This document shows, piece after piece, positions 1 through 7,949 of a stretch of DNA of 64,000 nt. Source of the stretch: an uncultured Clostridia bacterium (lineage in GTDB: Bacteria > Bacillota > Clostridia > Oscillospirales > Ruminococcaceae); assembly GCA_946498095.1 (NCBI GenBank), contig CAMMMX010000004.1:1-64000 (forward strand), given 5' to 3'. A model generated the notes under the pieces. That model had not been told where the DNA came from and did no database searches. It saw only the letters and a list, made by a program, of their open reading frames with translations. The position numbers and the translations under genes were made by a program. Numbering within the stretch: the stretch's first letter is position 1; each line of letters begins with the position of its first letter.

Positions 1-327
1 AGGAACGGCAAAATTTTTTACACTTCTATTACTTCTTTATCGCACATTAGCAAATGCGAATGGGATGAAACAAAGTGGTACGCGTATCAGCTCAACCGGG
101 CGGATCTCGGCGAGGGGATGCTGCTGGCGTTCCGGCGGGAGCAGTGCGCTGAAGACGTGCGGACATTCCGTCTGCGGGGGCTGGAGCCGGAGCGGCGCTA
201 CCGGATAACCAACATGGATACGGAAGCCGTTTATGAGGCGTCGGGCCGGGAACTGATGGAGCAGGGAGCCCGTGCAGTCACCACAAAGCCGCGGGAGAGC
301 GTGCTGCTGCTGTACCGTCTGATCTGA
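1..327 (+). CDS. C-terminal end of an alpha-galactosidase-like glycoside hydrolase (partial)
   Basis: Frame 1 is open from the window edge to the TGA at 325-327, giving 108 residues with no start. The stretch reading W-x-AYQLNRADLGEGMLLAFRR resembles the C-terminal beta-sandwich of GH36-type alpha-galactosidases, where a conserved RPD-x-GEG-x-V-x-AFRR segment lies after the catalytic barrel. The rest (RYRITNMDTEA) fits the same antiparallel domain. The catalytic aspartates would lie upstream of the window, so neither activity nor exact family can be confirmed. A bidirectional terminator follows at 425-457. Two other sugar hydrolases (GH127, GH30) in the window make a glycan-degrading role plausible. 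Confidence 0.6.
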   Translation, partial: RNGKIFYTSITSLSHISKCEWDETKWYAYQLNRADLGEGMLLAFRREQCAEDVRTFRLRGLEPERRYRITNMDTEAVYEASGRELMEQGARAVTTKPRESVLLLYRLI

Positions 328-424
328 GCGCGCGGCTGTCCGGCCGATGCGCGGGAGTTTGTCTGCAAACAAACACAGTCCATGAGAGGGGATTCCCCCT
401 CTTCAGGGGAGAATGAAGGGCAAA

Positions 425-457
425 AAACCCGTCGCTGATTGTTTCAGCGGCGGGTTT
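425..457. terminator. Bidirectional rho-independent terminator
   Basis: Arms AAACCCGTCGCTGA (425-438) and TCAGCGGCGGGTTT (444-457) surround a 5-nt loop. A-rich sequence precedes and T-rich sequence follows, so the hairpin can end both the plus-strand hydrolase gene and the convergent minus-strand regulator gene. Confidence 0.85.
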
Positions 458-503
458 CAGTCTGTCGGCGGTACGGGCAAAGCCGATGCACGGCGCTTGA
501 TTT

Positions 504-1592
504 CTATTTGATGCAGACGTCCCCGCCGGCTTTGACGTCCCCTTCGACATGACCGCAGGTGACGTCTCCCCCTGCCTCTGCGTTCCCGCCGACGTCTGCG
601 CTGGTCAAATCCCCGCCGGCGGAGGCGCTGCCTTCCACGCTGCCGCCGATCGTCAGGTCGCCCTCGGCGCGGGCGTCCCCTTCCACGCTGCCCTCGACAT
701 GCACATCACCCTCTGCTTCGACATAGCCGGCAATGCTTCCGGTGACGTTTACGTCTCCGCCGGCCTCGACATAGCCGTCGGTACTTTTGCAGGAAACGTC
801 TCCACCGGCCTCAACATAGCCGTTTACATCCTTGCAGGCGACGTCGCCGCCTGCTTCGACAGCACCGCCCGCATTCTGGCAAGCGATGTCTCCGCCCGCC
901 GAGAGATCGCCGCCGACGTCTGCGCTGGTCAAATCCCCGCCGGCGGAGGCGCTGCCTTCTACGCTGCCGTCGATGGTCAGGTCTCCTTCGGCGTGGGCGT
1001 TCCCTTGCACGTCGCCGGTGATACGGGCGTCGCCGTTTGCGGTCATGCTGCCGTCCACGTCGCAGCAGGTGACATCCCCATTCGCCGTCACGTCGCCACT
1101 GACGGCGCCGCAGTGGACGTCCCCGTCAGCTTCAACGTAGCCGCCGACAGCGCCGGAGGTCACGTCCCCCTTGGCGGTGACATGGCCGCCGACAGAAGAG
1201 CAGGTGACGGAAAAGCTGGAATAGACGTCCAGCGCTTCTCCTTCATAGCGGACTTCGAGCAGGGCGGCCTCTTTGACGCTGTACAGCTCGTTTTCCTGTA
1301 AAAGTCGGCGCCCGCAGAAAGCTGCGAAGCGCAGCTTGCCGTCATCGTCCCAGGGGAGACGGTCGCACGGCGCGGGCTGGGGAGGCGTTCGTTCGAACAG
1401 CTCGTCGAGGGTGACGCCGTAAATGTCGGCGATGGCGGGCAGCAGCGCGATGTCCGGGCAGGACTGCGCGTTCTCCCATTTGCTGACCGCCTGGAAGGTC
1501 ACACCGAGCCGCTCGGCCAGTTCATTTTGCGTCAGGTTGTTTTCCCTGCGCAGATGGGTGAGCTTTTGGCACAGATTTTTCATTTGATACAT
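504..1592 (-). CDS. XRE-family regulator with a C-terminal GDV-repeat (bactofilin/beta-helix-like) tail
   Basis: Residues 5-65 form a Cro/CI-type helix-turn-helix (LTQNELAERLGVTFQAVSKWE). A linker of about 50 residues follows. From about residue 125 to the C terminus there are repeats of about 17 residues built on G-x-V-x-AxGDV (for example GYVEAGGDVSCKSTD). Such hydrophobic-glycine repeats are expected to form a right-handed beta-helix like bactofilins or DUF4097-type domains; that fold is an inference. The start at 1592 (second ATG) is chosen because GGAAGGGG lies 7 nt before it, while it nearly abuts the ATG at 1598. There is no signal peptide or membrane segment, so the protein is probably cytoplasmic. 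The repeats also create a long spurious open frame on the opposite strand. The target genes are unknown. Confidence 0.85.
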   Translation of the reverse strand: MYQMKNLCQKLTHLRRENNLTQNELAERLGVTFQAVSKWENAQSCPDIALLPAIADIYGVTLDELFERTPPQPAPCDRLPWDDDGKLRFAAFCGRRLLQENELYSVKEAALLEVRYEGEALDVYSSFSVTCSSVGGHVTAKGDVTSGAVGGYVEADGDVHCGAVSGDVTANGDVTCCDVDGSMTANGDARITGDVQGNAHAEGDLTIDGSVEGSASAGGDLTSADVGGDLSAGGDIACQNAGGAVEAGGDVACKDVNGYVEAGGDVSCKSTDGYVEAGGDVNVTGSIAGYVEAEGDVHVEGSVEGDARAEGDLTIGGSVEGSASAGGDLTSADVGGNAEAGGDVTCGHVEGDVKAGGDVCIK

Positions 1593-1710
1593 ATCCATTC
1601 CCCTTCCCTGAAGAAAAACCGACGGTACACCGCCATTCCTCCGGATTGCTTTTAGTATAGCATGTCCCGTCGGAAATGGGAATCAAGTATTTGTTGAAAG
1701 CAGAGAGAGC

Positions 1711-1729
1711 ATTCAACCACAGGTTGAAT
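1711..1729. promoter_or_regulatory. Perfect palindrome upstream of the XRE regulator
   Basis: ATTCAACC-ACA-GGTTGAAT has 8-bp perfect arms. It lies about 120 bp upstream of the minus-strand XRE gene and 90 bp before the plus-strand ABC-F promoter. It could be an operator for the XRE protein, but no second copy was noticed and binding is an inference. Confidence 0.4.
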
Positions 1730-1817
1730 TGAGGGGGACAAAGGAAAGCGCGCCCCCTATGCCCGGGGCGGGTCCGTCCTGTGCAGAGGCGCACATGGAA
1801 AAAGTCCTCCGTGGATA

Positions 1818-1846
1818 TTGACAGCCGGGCGCGGGTATCCTATAAT
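1818..1846 (+). promoter_or_regulatory. Sigma-A promoter of the ABC-F gene
   Basis: A perfect TTGACA (1818-1823) and a perfect TATAAT (1841-1846) are separated by 17 bp. The predicted transcript starts near 1853, giving a leader of about 220 nt before the ABC-F start codon. Confidence 0.9.
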
Positions 1847-1889
1847 AGAAAAGAACCATCCCAATTCGATGAAAGGTGAGGCGGAACAA

Positions 1890-1952
1890 ATGTACAAGAT
1901 GATGCGTCGCGATAGAAAATCAGCTGCTGTATGGTCCGCCTTTTCCGGATAG
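1890..1952 (+). CDS. Candidate regulatory leader peptide (20 codons) upstream of ABC-F
   Basis: A short frame starts at ATG 1890 and stops at TAG 1950-1952. It is preceded by AAAGGTGAGG with suitable spacing. The peptide begins MYKMMRRDRK and contains Arg-Asp-Arg, which matches the '+X+' pattern known to cause macrolide-dependent ribosome stalling in resistance-gene leaders. Codons 9-12 (1915-1924) are exactly complementary to part of the downstream terminator hairpin. The position between a consensus promoter and an intrinsic terminator, ahead of an ABC-F gene, matches the layout of ribosome-mediated attenuation. Drug response is inferred. Confidence 0.6.
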   Translation: MYKMMRRDRKSAAVWSAFSG

Positions 1953-1980
1953 GGTCGTCCCTGGTGAAAAAGTGAGGATG

Positions 1981-2010
1981 AGCGCCGCTGATTTTCAGTG
2001 GCGCTTTTTT
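1981..2010 (+). terminator. Intrinsic attenuator in the ABC-F leader
   Basis: Arms AGCGCCGCTGA (1981-1991) and TCAGTGGCGCT (1995-2005) pair over 11 bp with one G-T pair, and a T tract runs to 2010. GAAAATCAGC at 1915-1924 inside the leader peptide can instead pair perfectly over 10 bp with GCTGATTTTC at 1987-1996. This gives a terminator/antiterminator switch about 60 bp before the ABC-F start. Confidence 0.75.
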
Positions 2011-2073
2011 GCTGCCTTTTTTCGTATCCGACACTTTTTCGGGGTGGTTTTGACAGGGAGGACTGATGGTCAC

Positions 2074-3603
2074 ATGGAAATCAAAAATGTTACGATAACA
2101 TTAAATAAAAACGGAAGGAAACTGATCGACGGCTTTTCCTTCGTCCTGGGCAAGGGGGACCGGGCGGCGATCATTGGTGAGGAGGGCAACGGCAAGAGTA
2201 CGCTGCTGAAGGCACTGTACGATGCCGACTTGCTGCAAGGGTATGCGTCCTGCGAGGGGGAAATCATCCGTGACAGCGTATTGGGTTACCTGCCGCAGGA
2301 GCTGCCTGCGGCGTACCGGGGGCTGAGCGTATACGGCTATTTCTGCGAAGTGCTGTCCGATTTCGTCCAGGATCCCGGTGAAATCGCCCGGACCCTTTCA
2401 CGTCTTTCGCTGCCAGGGGACTTCTTCTACAGCGATCAGCGGATGGATACCCTGTCCGGCGGGGAAAAGGTCAAGGTGCAGCTGGCGGCGATTTTGCTCT
2501 CCAGGCCGGATGTGCTGCTGCTCGATGAGCCGACCAATGATATCGACATCCCGACGCTGGAGTGGCTGGAGGGCTTTCTGCTCACCTGCGGGCTGCCGCT
2601 GATTTACGTCTCGCACGACGAGACGCTGATCGAACGCACCGCCAACGTCATCATCCATCTGGAGCAGGTGCGCCGCAAGACGGTGGCGCGGCATACGGTG
2701 TCCCGTCTGCCCTACCGGGAATACATGGCGTCGCGGGCGTCGCAGATGGCCCATCAGGACCAGGTGGCGCGCAAGGAGCGGGAGGAGCACAAGGCGCAGA
2801 TGGCGCGCTGGCAGCAGCTGTACGACAAGGTGGAGTACCAGCAGCGGACCATCACACGTCAGGATCCCGGCGGTGCGCGGCTTTTGAAAAAGAAGATGAA
2901 GAGCCTCAAGTCGGCGGAGAAACGCTATGAGAAGGAGGCGGAGGACTTCACCGAGTTTTCCGACGCCGAGGAAGCGATCCTGGTCGCTTTCCCGGACAGC
3001 GTCCGCGTCCCGGCGGGCAAGCGGGTGCTGGACTTTATGCTGCCCGTCCTGACCGTGGAGGGTCGCGTGCTGGCGCGGGACGTCCGCCTGCAGGTGACGG
3101 GGCCGGAGCATGTCGCTATTATTGGCAAAAACGGCGCGGGCAAGACCACGCTGCTGCGGCAGATCGCGCAGAGCCTGTCGCAGCGGGAGGACGTGCGCGC
3201 CGCCTATATGCCGCAAAACTACGAGGAGCTGCTCAGGCTGGATGTCACGCCCGCCGATTTCCTGGCCCAGAGCGGAAAGAAGGAGGACGTCACCCGGGCA
3301 CGGACCTTCCTCGGCAGCATGAAGTACACCCACGAGGAGATGACCGGCACGGTGGCGATGCTGTCGGGCGGACAGAAGGCGAAGCTTTTGTTCCTGCGGA
3401 TGATTTTGGAGGGCAACAACGTGCTGGTGCTCGACGAGCCGACGCGCAATTTCAGCCCGCTGTCCGCGCCGGTGATCCGGAAGGTGCTCAGCGCTTACGG
3501 CGGGGCGATCATCAGCGTCACCCATGACCGCAAGTACCTTAGCGAGGTCTGCCCGGTGGTGTACCGTCTCGACGAAAAGGGGCTTGTGCGGGAGGGAAAA
3601 TAA
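2074..3603 (+). CDS. ABC-F family ATPase, probable ribosome protection protein
   Basis: The 509-residue protein carries two ATPase domains and no membrane segments. NBD1 has Walker A GEEGNGKST, signature LSGGEKVKVQLA and Walker B LLLDEPTND. NBD2 has GKNGAGKTT, LSGGQKAKLLF and LVLDEPTRNFSP. A charged helical linker at about residues 225-300 is the part that reaches toward the peptidyl-transferase centre in this family. Family members either confer resistance to ribosome-targeting antibiotics or act in translation. The ATG at 2074 follows AGGGAGG; further upstream the frame crosses the attenuator. The leader peptide and attenuator favour an inducible resistance role. Which drug class is unknown. 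The gene is followed by a strong terminator. Confidence 0.88.
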   Translation: MEIKNVTITLNKNGRKLIDGFSFVLGKGDRAAIIGEEGNGKSTLLKALYDADLLQGYASCEGEIIRDSVLGYLPQELPAAYRGLSVYGYFCEVLSDFVQDPGEIARTLSRLSLPGDFFYSDQRMDTLSGGEKVKVQLAAILLSRPDVLLLDEPTNDIDIPTLEWLEGFLLTCGLPLIYVSHDETLIERTANVIIHLEQVRRKTVARHTVSRLPYREYMASRASQMAHQDQVARKEREEHKAQMARWQQLYDKVEYQQRTITRQDPGGARLLKKKMKSLKSAEKRYEKEAEDFTEFSDAEEAILVAFPDSVRVPAGKRVLDFMLPVLTVEGRVLARDVRLQVTGPEHVAIIGKNGAGKTTLLRQIAQSLSQREDVRAAYMPQNYEELLRLDVTPADFLAQSGKKEDVTRARTFLGSMKYTHEEMTGTVAMLSGGQKAKLLFLRMILEGNNVLVLDEPTRNFSPLSAPVIRKVLSAYGGAIISVTHDRKYLSEVCPVVYRLDEKGLVREGK

Positions 3604-3677
3604 GAGAAAGGGAAACATGAATCCGCTCGATAGTGATACAACAGGGACGCTGTACGAGAAGTTTCTCACGGATACAG

Positions 3678-3708
3678 AAAAGCGCCGCACAAGCCGTGCG
3701 GCGCTTTT
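3678..3708. terminator. Bidirectional terminator between ABC-F and lipoprotein genes
   Basis: AAAAGCGCCGCAC (3678-3690) and GTGCGGCGCTTTT (3696-3708) are perfect 13-bp arms around AAGCC. A and T runs at both ends serve the convergent genes on either side. Confidence 0.9.
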
Positions 3709-3734
3709 GATATGGATCGGCTACATTTCTGATG

Positions 3735-4718
3735 TTAGGGACGTCCTTCTTTGGGGAGCGCCGCGACGTCGTTCTCTCCAAGGAGAGCGGCGGCGGAACC
3801 GTCGTAGTCCAGCGTGAGGGTTCTTTGCTGGATGTAGTCGCCAAAGTAGGGCTCGCTGCGGTTGACAGTCAGGGCGAAGACGTTGTGCAGACCGTCTGAG
3901 GGGAGAGCTTCGTCGTCGATGCGTACGGAGATGGACCTGTTGAAGTCGCCGCTGCAGCCCCAGTCAAGGTAGCGTTTGCCGCCGAAAGCGTCGATCGGCT
4001 GACCGTCGACAAAGATAATGGAGGTGAATTCACCGTCGCAGGGGGCGTAGCCGACATAGAACAGGCCGTCAGCAGGCGGTTCAGACAGGGTGAAGAGGCT
4101 GGAGACATTGCTTGTGCTGGTGACATCATTGGAGAAGCCACTTTGATATGAGGGAAAAGGCAGTTCTGCAAATCTGACGAGACCTTCCTTCGTCCGATCC
4201 TGTTTTTTGCTGACGCTGTCCTCTACAATGATAGGGATGCCAGATATAAGAAAATTGCCGTCCAGATAGGCATAGGAGGGGGAATTGGTGATGTTTCGGT
4301 AATCGGGTACCGTAAAGATGGTCATGGTGGCGTCGGACTGCGCGTCGATGTGATCGGGATTGCAGAAGATCGTCATTGTACGGAGGATGTCGGGCTCCAT
4401 CTCGAAATAGTGGACGTCCTCGAGTGTACCGCCGTCGACGCTGGAGGGGACGATACGGCCGTCAATGAAGACGACCAGCATCACGTCGATGGGTTCATAA
4501 AAGTAGGTTTCCCATTTCATCTCAATGCCGCGGCCGTCGTAATGGATGACGTGTTCGTCCCAGCGCTCCCCTTCCGGCCAGTCTTCGTGATAGTAACGGA
4601 CAGAGTCGGAGTAAGTGACGGTATCATCAGATGAAGTGGTCGTTACGACGGTGGGGTTGCTGCAGGCAGTCAGGAGAAGGGAGAGTGAAAATAAGAGGAA
4701 AAAAAGACGTTTCATCAT
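3735..4718 (-). CDS. Hypothetical secreted lipoprotein
   Basis: The 327-residue protein begins with a lysine/arginine N terminus, a hydrophobic stretch and the lipobox LLTAC, so Cys-19 or thereabouts should be lipid-anchored on the outer face of the membrane. A Thr/Ser-rich linker (VVTTTSSDDT) follows, then a beta-rich body with many aromatic residues and no recognised catalytic motif. The function is unknown. It is a single-gene unit with a terminator downstream. A carbohydrate-binding or signal-sensing domain is possible, but nothing seen decides this. Confidence 0.75.
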   Translation of the reverse strand: MMKRLFFLLFSLSLLLTACSNPTVVTTTSSDDTVTYSDSVRYYHEDWPEGERWDEHVIHYDGRGIEMKWETYFYEPIDVMLVVFIDGRIVPSSVDGGTLEDVHYFEMEPDILRTMTIFCNPDHIDAQSDATMTIFTVPDYRNITNSPSYAYLDGNFLISGIPIIVEDSVSKKQDRTKEGLVRFAELPFPSYQSGFSNDVTSTSNVSSLFTLSEPPADGLFYVGYAPCDGEFTSIIFVDGQPIDAFGGKRYLDWGCSGDFNRSISVRIDDEALPSDGLHNVFALTVNRSEPYFGDYIQQRTLTLDYDGSAAALLGENDVAALPKEGRP

Positions 4719-4927
4719 GGAAAAGCCTCCTGTTCATTTTATTTGCCGAAAGTACAGAGTGAAAAAATACGGTATGTGCAGAAATTTATCTACATATAAT
4801 ATAACAAATCCGTACAAAAAACACAATAATATCAAAAAACATTTTAATTTTTCATTTAAATATACAGATATCTTGAAAATGACATTTGTTGGTTGCGGCT
4901 GTGTTTCATCAATCATGGACATATGCA

Positions 4928-4956
4928 AAAAGCGCCCGCTGCACGCGGGCGCTTTT
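4928..4956 (-). terminator. Terminator of the UroD-family gene
   Basis: AAAAGCGCCCGC (4928-4939) and GCGGGCGCTTTT (4945-4956) are perfect 12-bp arms with a 5-nt loop. The hairpin lies 19 bp past the stop codon of the minus-strand UroD-family gene. The AT-rich stretch 4760-4900 beside it holds no convincing gene. Confidence 0.9.
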
Positions 4957-4974
4957 GGTAGACAATGTAGGATG

Positions 4975-6141
4975 TCAGGAGCCGTATTCCAGCATCCGCT
5001 TGCGGAAGTGCATGTAGTTTTCGAAAGAAACCTCCGCTGGGACGCCGTGATCGCAGGTGGGGATATATCCGCCCCGTTTGCGCATAGCGGGCAGGATGCG
5101 GTCAAGCATGCGGTCGATTGCGTCGAAGTCCTGCGCAAGGACGCGTTTGTCGATGCCGCCGAGCATACGCAGGTCAGGGTAGCGTTTGCCAAGCTCTACC
5201 ACGTCGCAGCCCGCAGCAACCTCGAAGGGGCTCATATAGTCGACCCCGATGCTGCGGTAGACGTCGATGACGCTGGGAGAGTGACCGTCGGTGTCAATCT
5301 GGAAATGCAGCGTCTTGGACTGGTCGAGGTTCCGTTTTTTCATATTGGTATACAACTGCTGATAGTACGGCAGCAAAAATTCCCGTATCATATCGGGCGA
5401 AATCAGGGGACCGTGATTGTAGCAGATGTCCTCGCCAAATTTCAGCTCATCAAAAGAGACAAATTTTTGGTGATGGGCGATGACGGCGTCTGCTAGTTCA
5501 AACCAGGTTTTCATACATTCGTGGATGAGCTTAGGATCGTCATAGAACATGTACAGGACTTCCTCAGGCCCGATCATGCTGCGCAGGAACATGTAGCCGC
5601 CAACAACAAGCTGGTTGACAACGAACCCTTTCTTTGCACATTCCGCAGCGTACCGGGCACCGCCCTCTGTCGATTCCAAGCGGCCGGGCGTGTCGGGCTG
5701 CAAGCGCCATTTGACATTCTCTTCCCAGGTTTTCCAGTCCTTAACAGGATGGTCGACATATTCCGGCATGAAACCGCGGCGGCGTCCCTTAAAGAAAAGC
5801 ACGCTGCGTCCCGCGTAGTCCTGTACCAGCTCGTAATCCCCTCTGTCCTCCAGTACTTTCTCTTCAAACAGGGGGAAAAACCCGCCTTCGCACCAACCCA
5901 ACCCGCCAACACTGGCCAATGCAGGCTCATCGTAACCGAACACCTCCCGCAAATAGGCGTCGTAGTCGGCAACGGCGTCGCGCGGTTTGAGGTATCCCTC
6001 TTCAATCCATCTGTCTAGGACAAAATAACCAAACTCCTCTTGGTAGATAGGAGCATCCGGTGTGATGGCGTAAAAATCCCAGAGCTTTTTCGCTGACACG
6101 GCGGGATCTCCGGCACCAGAGCGTAACGTTTCGCTTTTCAT
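4975..6141 (-). CDS. Uroporphyrinogen decarboxylase (UroD/MtaA)-family protein
   Basis: The 388-residue protein has the late UroD-superfamily blocks YNHGPLISPDMIREFLLPYY, IDTDGH, PFEVAAGCDVVELGKRYP, LRMLGGIDK and CDHGVP. These resemble the cobalamin-methyltransferase branch (MtaA/MtbA) more than haem-pathway HemE. The His-x-Cys zinc motif of MtaA is not evident (the segment reads HFQIDTDG), so the substrate is unclear. The ATG at 6141 is chosen because GAGGGAGG lies 6 nt before it; a longer N terminus would cross the promoter. A second, divergent member of the family is at 38373-39542. Gut Clostridia often carry many such genes, with few assigned functions. Confidence 0.8.
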   Translation of the reverse strand: MKSETLRSGAGDPAVSAKKLWDFYAITPDAPIYQEEFGYFVLDRWIEEGYLKPRDAVADYDAYLREVFGYDEPALASVGGLGWCEGGFFPLFEEKVLEDRGDYELVQDYAGRSVLFFKGRRRGFMPEYVDHPVKDWKTWEENVKWRLQPDTPGRLESTEGGARYAAECAKKGFVVNQLVVGGYMFLRSMIGPEEVLYMFYDDPKLIHECMKTWFELADAVIAHHQKFVSFDELKFGEDICYNHGPLISPDMIREFLLPYYQQLYTNMKKRNLDQSKTLHFQIDTDGHSPSVIDVYRSIGVDYMSPFEVAAGCDVVELGKRYPDLRMLGGIDKRVLAQDFDAIDRMLDRILPAMRKRGGYIPTCDHGVPAEVSFENYMHFRKRMLEYGS

Positions 6142-6172
6142 ATATATCCTCCCTCGAAAAGTCTTTCTCCCT

Positions 6173-6231
6173 ATTATACGACGTGCGGATGCGTTTGGCA
6201 AGTATTTTTTGACGTGGGGCAAAAAATACTT
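6173..6231 (-). promoter_or_regulatory. Promoter with adjoining 12-bp palindrome, UroD-family gene
   Basis: On the minus strand, TTGCCA (6196-6201) and TATAAT (6173-6178) are 17 bp apart. The perfect inverted repeat AAGTATTTTTTG (6200-6211) and CAAAAAATACTT (6220-6231), with an 8-nt spacer, abuts and slightly overlaps the -35 box. It has no trailing T tract on either strand, so it looks more like a binding site than a terminator. Confidence 0.7.
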
Positions 6232-6364
6232 TACGCGTCGTGCAGGACAAAGGACTTGGGAAAGGGGGGAGAGCGCTTGGGGCAGATCGAGGATGGCCAC
6301 CTTCCGGACGCGTCCAGGGGAGAGGGTTGTTCATTTCAGCGCCTGATCAGGCTTGCGTATCGAG

Positions 6365-7123
6365 CTACTGATCAGCAACGGATGGAGACGCTTCCCCCTG
6401 CACAGGACGCAGGATACCGATGGGGGTACACTCGCTGCTCTGCTCAAGCGGATTGTCGCGCAGGAGGGAAGCGTAGAAAGTGCGATCCATGGAAGGACTC
6501 GAGGTGCCGAGGATTTCTCCGCCGAGATCGTTGATGTCGACGATGAGCACAGGGCAGTGGAAAGAGTCGGAGAGTTTTTTTGCGACTGCGTCGGGATGAT
6601 GTGGCGCGAGGACGACATATTCATTGTAGGGAGGGAGTGTGAATGCGCAGGGACCGTCAATGGCGGCCGCTTTACGTCCCGCGACGATGTAAAACCATCC
6701 GCGACGGCCGCTAAGCTTGCCCATAAGTCCTGCACAGGCGGCAAGAAGGATACGCAGACGTCCACATTCCCGGATGGCCATTTCCATGGTTTCAGGCATT
6801 GCAAGCCCGATGCCATAGGAAGTTTTACGCACAAACCGGCATAAAAAGCGGGCGAGACGGCACGGGCGAATATCCTTCAGCGGGATCGCCCGCCCCTGCG
6901 TGCAGGCAACCATTTTTTCAGACAGGAACAGCATGTCGCCGGATTGGAGGTGTGGCGCTGCATATGTGGAGATGATTTCCTCTAAATCATCTCCATTTTG
7001 GACGACGTGGGTTTTCACTGCCCAGCGCTCGAAGACTTGACCGTCCACTTCGATACGGAGGTCTTTCTGCGGATGTACGGTAATCGGGGTGTCAGGAACA
7101 TTCGTTTGGAAATTTTCACACAT
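6365..7123 (-). CDS. Coenzyme F420-0:L-glutamate ligase (CofE)-like protein
   Basis: The 252-residue protein contains HLQSGDMLFLSEKMVA-x-TQGRAIPL, close to the D-x-x-x-SEK-x-V-x-x-x-xGR block of CofE-type ligases. It also has the late VLIVDINDLGGEILG, where Asp/Glu residues usually bind metal. CofE adds glutamates to F420 in archaea and actinobacteria. Many Firmicutes carry CofE-like proteins without other F420 genes, and their substrate is unknown. The ATG at 7123 has an AGAAAGG sequence about 11 nt upstream; a TTG at 7150 is a weaker alternative. The gene lies downstream of the response regulator on the same strand, but a terminator-like hairpin (7171-7206) separates them. Confidence 0.65.
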   Translation of the reverse strand: MCENFQTNVPDTPITVHPQKDLRIEVDGQVFERWAVKTHVVQNGDDLEEIISTYAAPHLQSGDMLFLSEKMVACTQGRAIPLKDIRPCRLARFLCRFVRKTSYGIGLAMPETMEMAIRECGRLRILLAACAGLMGKLSGRRGWFYIVAGRKAAAIDGPCAFTLPPYNEYVVLAPHHPDAVAKKLSDSFHCPVLIVDINDLGGEILGTSSPSMDRTFYASLLRDNPLEQSSECTPIGILRPVQGEASPSVADQ

Positions 7124-7170
7124 AGCAATACCAGCCTTTCTCAATATCAAAATTAATCATGCGCAGAGGG

Positions 7171-7206
7171 AAAGCCGCAAGAGACTCAAACTATGCGGCT
7201 GTTTAA
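7171..7206 (-). terminator. Terminator of the response-regulator gene
   Basis: AAAGCCGCA and TGCGGCTGTTT flank a loop of about 15 nt. Read on the minus strand this is a stem followed by a short T-rich tail, located about 50 bp beyond the response-regulator stop. Confidence 0.5.
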
Positions 7207-7257
7207 ACGAGAGAACGGGAGAACTTCCCTTTGCCCAGCGCCTTTATCTCAGGCGGC

Positions 7258-7935
7258 TTACATATGCCGGATTTCCCCCGGAGCAAGATCCAGGCGGTAC
7301 CCTACCTTGTACACCGATTTGATTTTTTCCTCCCACCCCAGTTTTTTCCGAAGCCGCTGCACATGGAGATCGACAGTGCGGCTGTCGCCCAGGTAATCGC
7401 TTTCCCAGATACGCTCAAAAATCACCTCGCGGAACAGCGCGATGTTACGGTTGCGGATGAACAGTAAAAGCAGCTGGTATTCCTTCATCGTCAGATCGAC
7501 CGGGATGCCGCTGCGGGTCACCCGGCGTGCTTCCATGGCAATTTCCACGTCGCCGATGACGAGATGCTCGTCCAATTTACAATAACGCCGCAGCACCACG
7601 TCGACGCGCGCGAGCAGCTCCGCTACGGCGAAGGGCCTGGTGATATAGTCCTCCGCGCCCAGCCGAAGGCCGCGCACCCGTTCCTCGATATCGTCCTTGC
7701 CGGTCAGGAAGATAACGGGAATGTCCAAGGGACGCAGATAATCCAGCAGCTCGTACCCGCTCAGATCGGGCAAAACGATGTCGATCAGCGACAGATCGAA
7801 GGTTTGTTTTTCCACCAGCGAGAGTGCGCGCATACCGTTTTGCGCTGCCAGGCAGTCGTAGCCGGCGTTGCGCAGGTTCAGGGCGATCAAATCGGCAACG
7901 GGCTTCTCGTTTTCCGCAAGCAGAATTTTAATCAT
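7258..7935 (-). CDS. Orphan OmpR/PhoB-family response regulator
   Basis: The 225-residue protein has a receiver domain at 1-120, with phosphoacceptor Asp in LIDIVLPDLSG, the Thr of FLTGKDD and the Lys position replaced (YITRPF instead of the usual KPF). The acidic pocket reads AENE rather than AEDE. A winged-helix domain follows (LTMKEYQLLLLF, then SRTVDLHVQRLRKKLG and VYKVGYRL). The Lys-to-Arg change and the altered acidic pair suggest weak or unusual phosphorylation; that is an inference. The ATG at 7935 starts the receiver fold directly. No histidine kinase is adjacent. It is divergent from the GH127 gene, with three TCCATTC repeats between them. Confidence 0.88.
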   Translation of the reverse strand: MIKILLAENEKPVADLIALNLRNAGYDCLAAQNGMRALSLVEKQTFDLSLIDIVLPDLSGYELLDYLRPLDIPVIFLTGKDDIEERVRGLRLGAEDYITRPFAVAELLARVDVVLRRYCKLDEHLVIGDVEIAMEARRVTRSGIPVDLTMKEYQLLLLFIRNRNIALFREVIFERIWESDYLGDSRTVDLHVQRLRKKLGWEEKIKSVYKVGYRLDLAPGEIRHM

Positions 7936-7949
7936 AAAGCAGGATCCAC

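Noticed and set aside
549-1301. 250-residue open frame opposite the GDV repeats
   Set aside because: It is a mirror of the repetitive minus-strand gene, lacks a ribosome site and has low-complexity repeats of its own.
2398-3690. 430-residue open frame antisense to ABC-F
   Set aside because: Composition is Arg/His/Leu-rich shadow type and the sense gene has all ATPase motifs.
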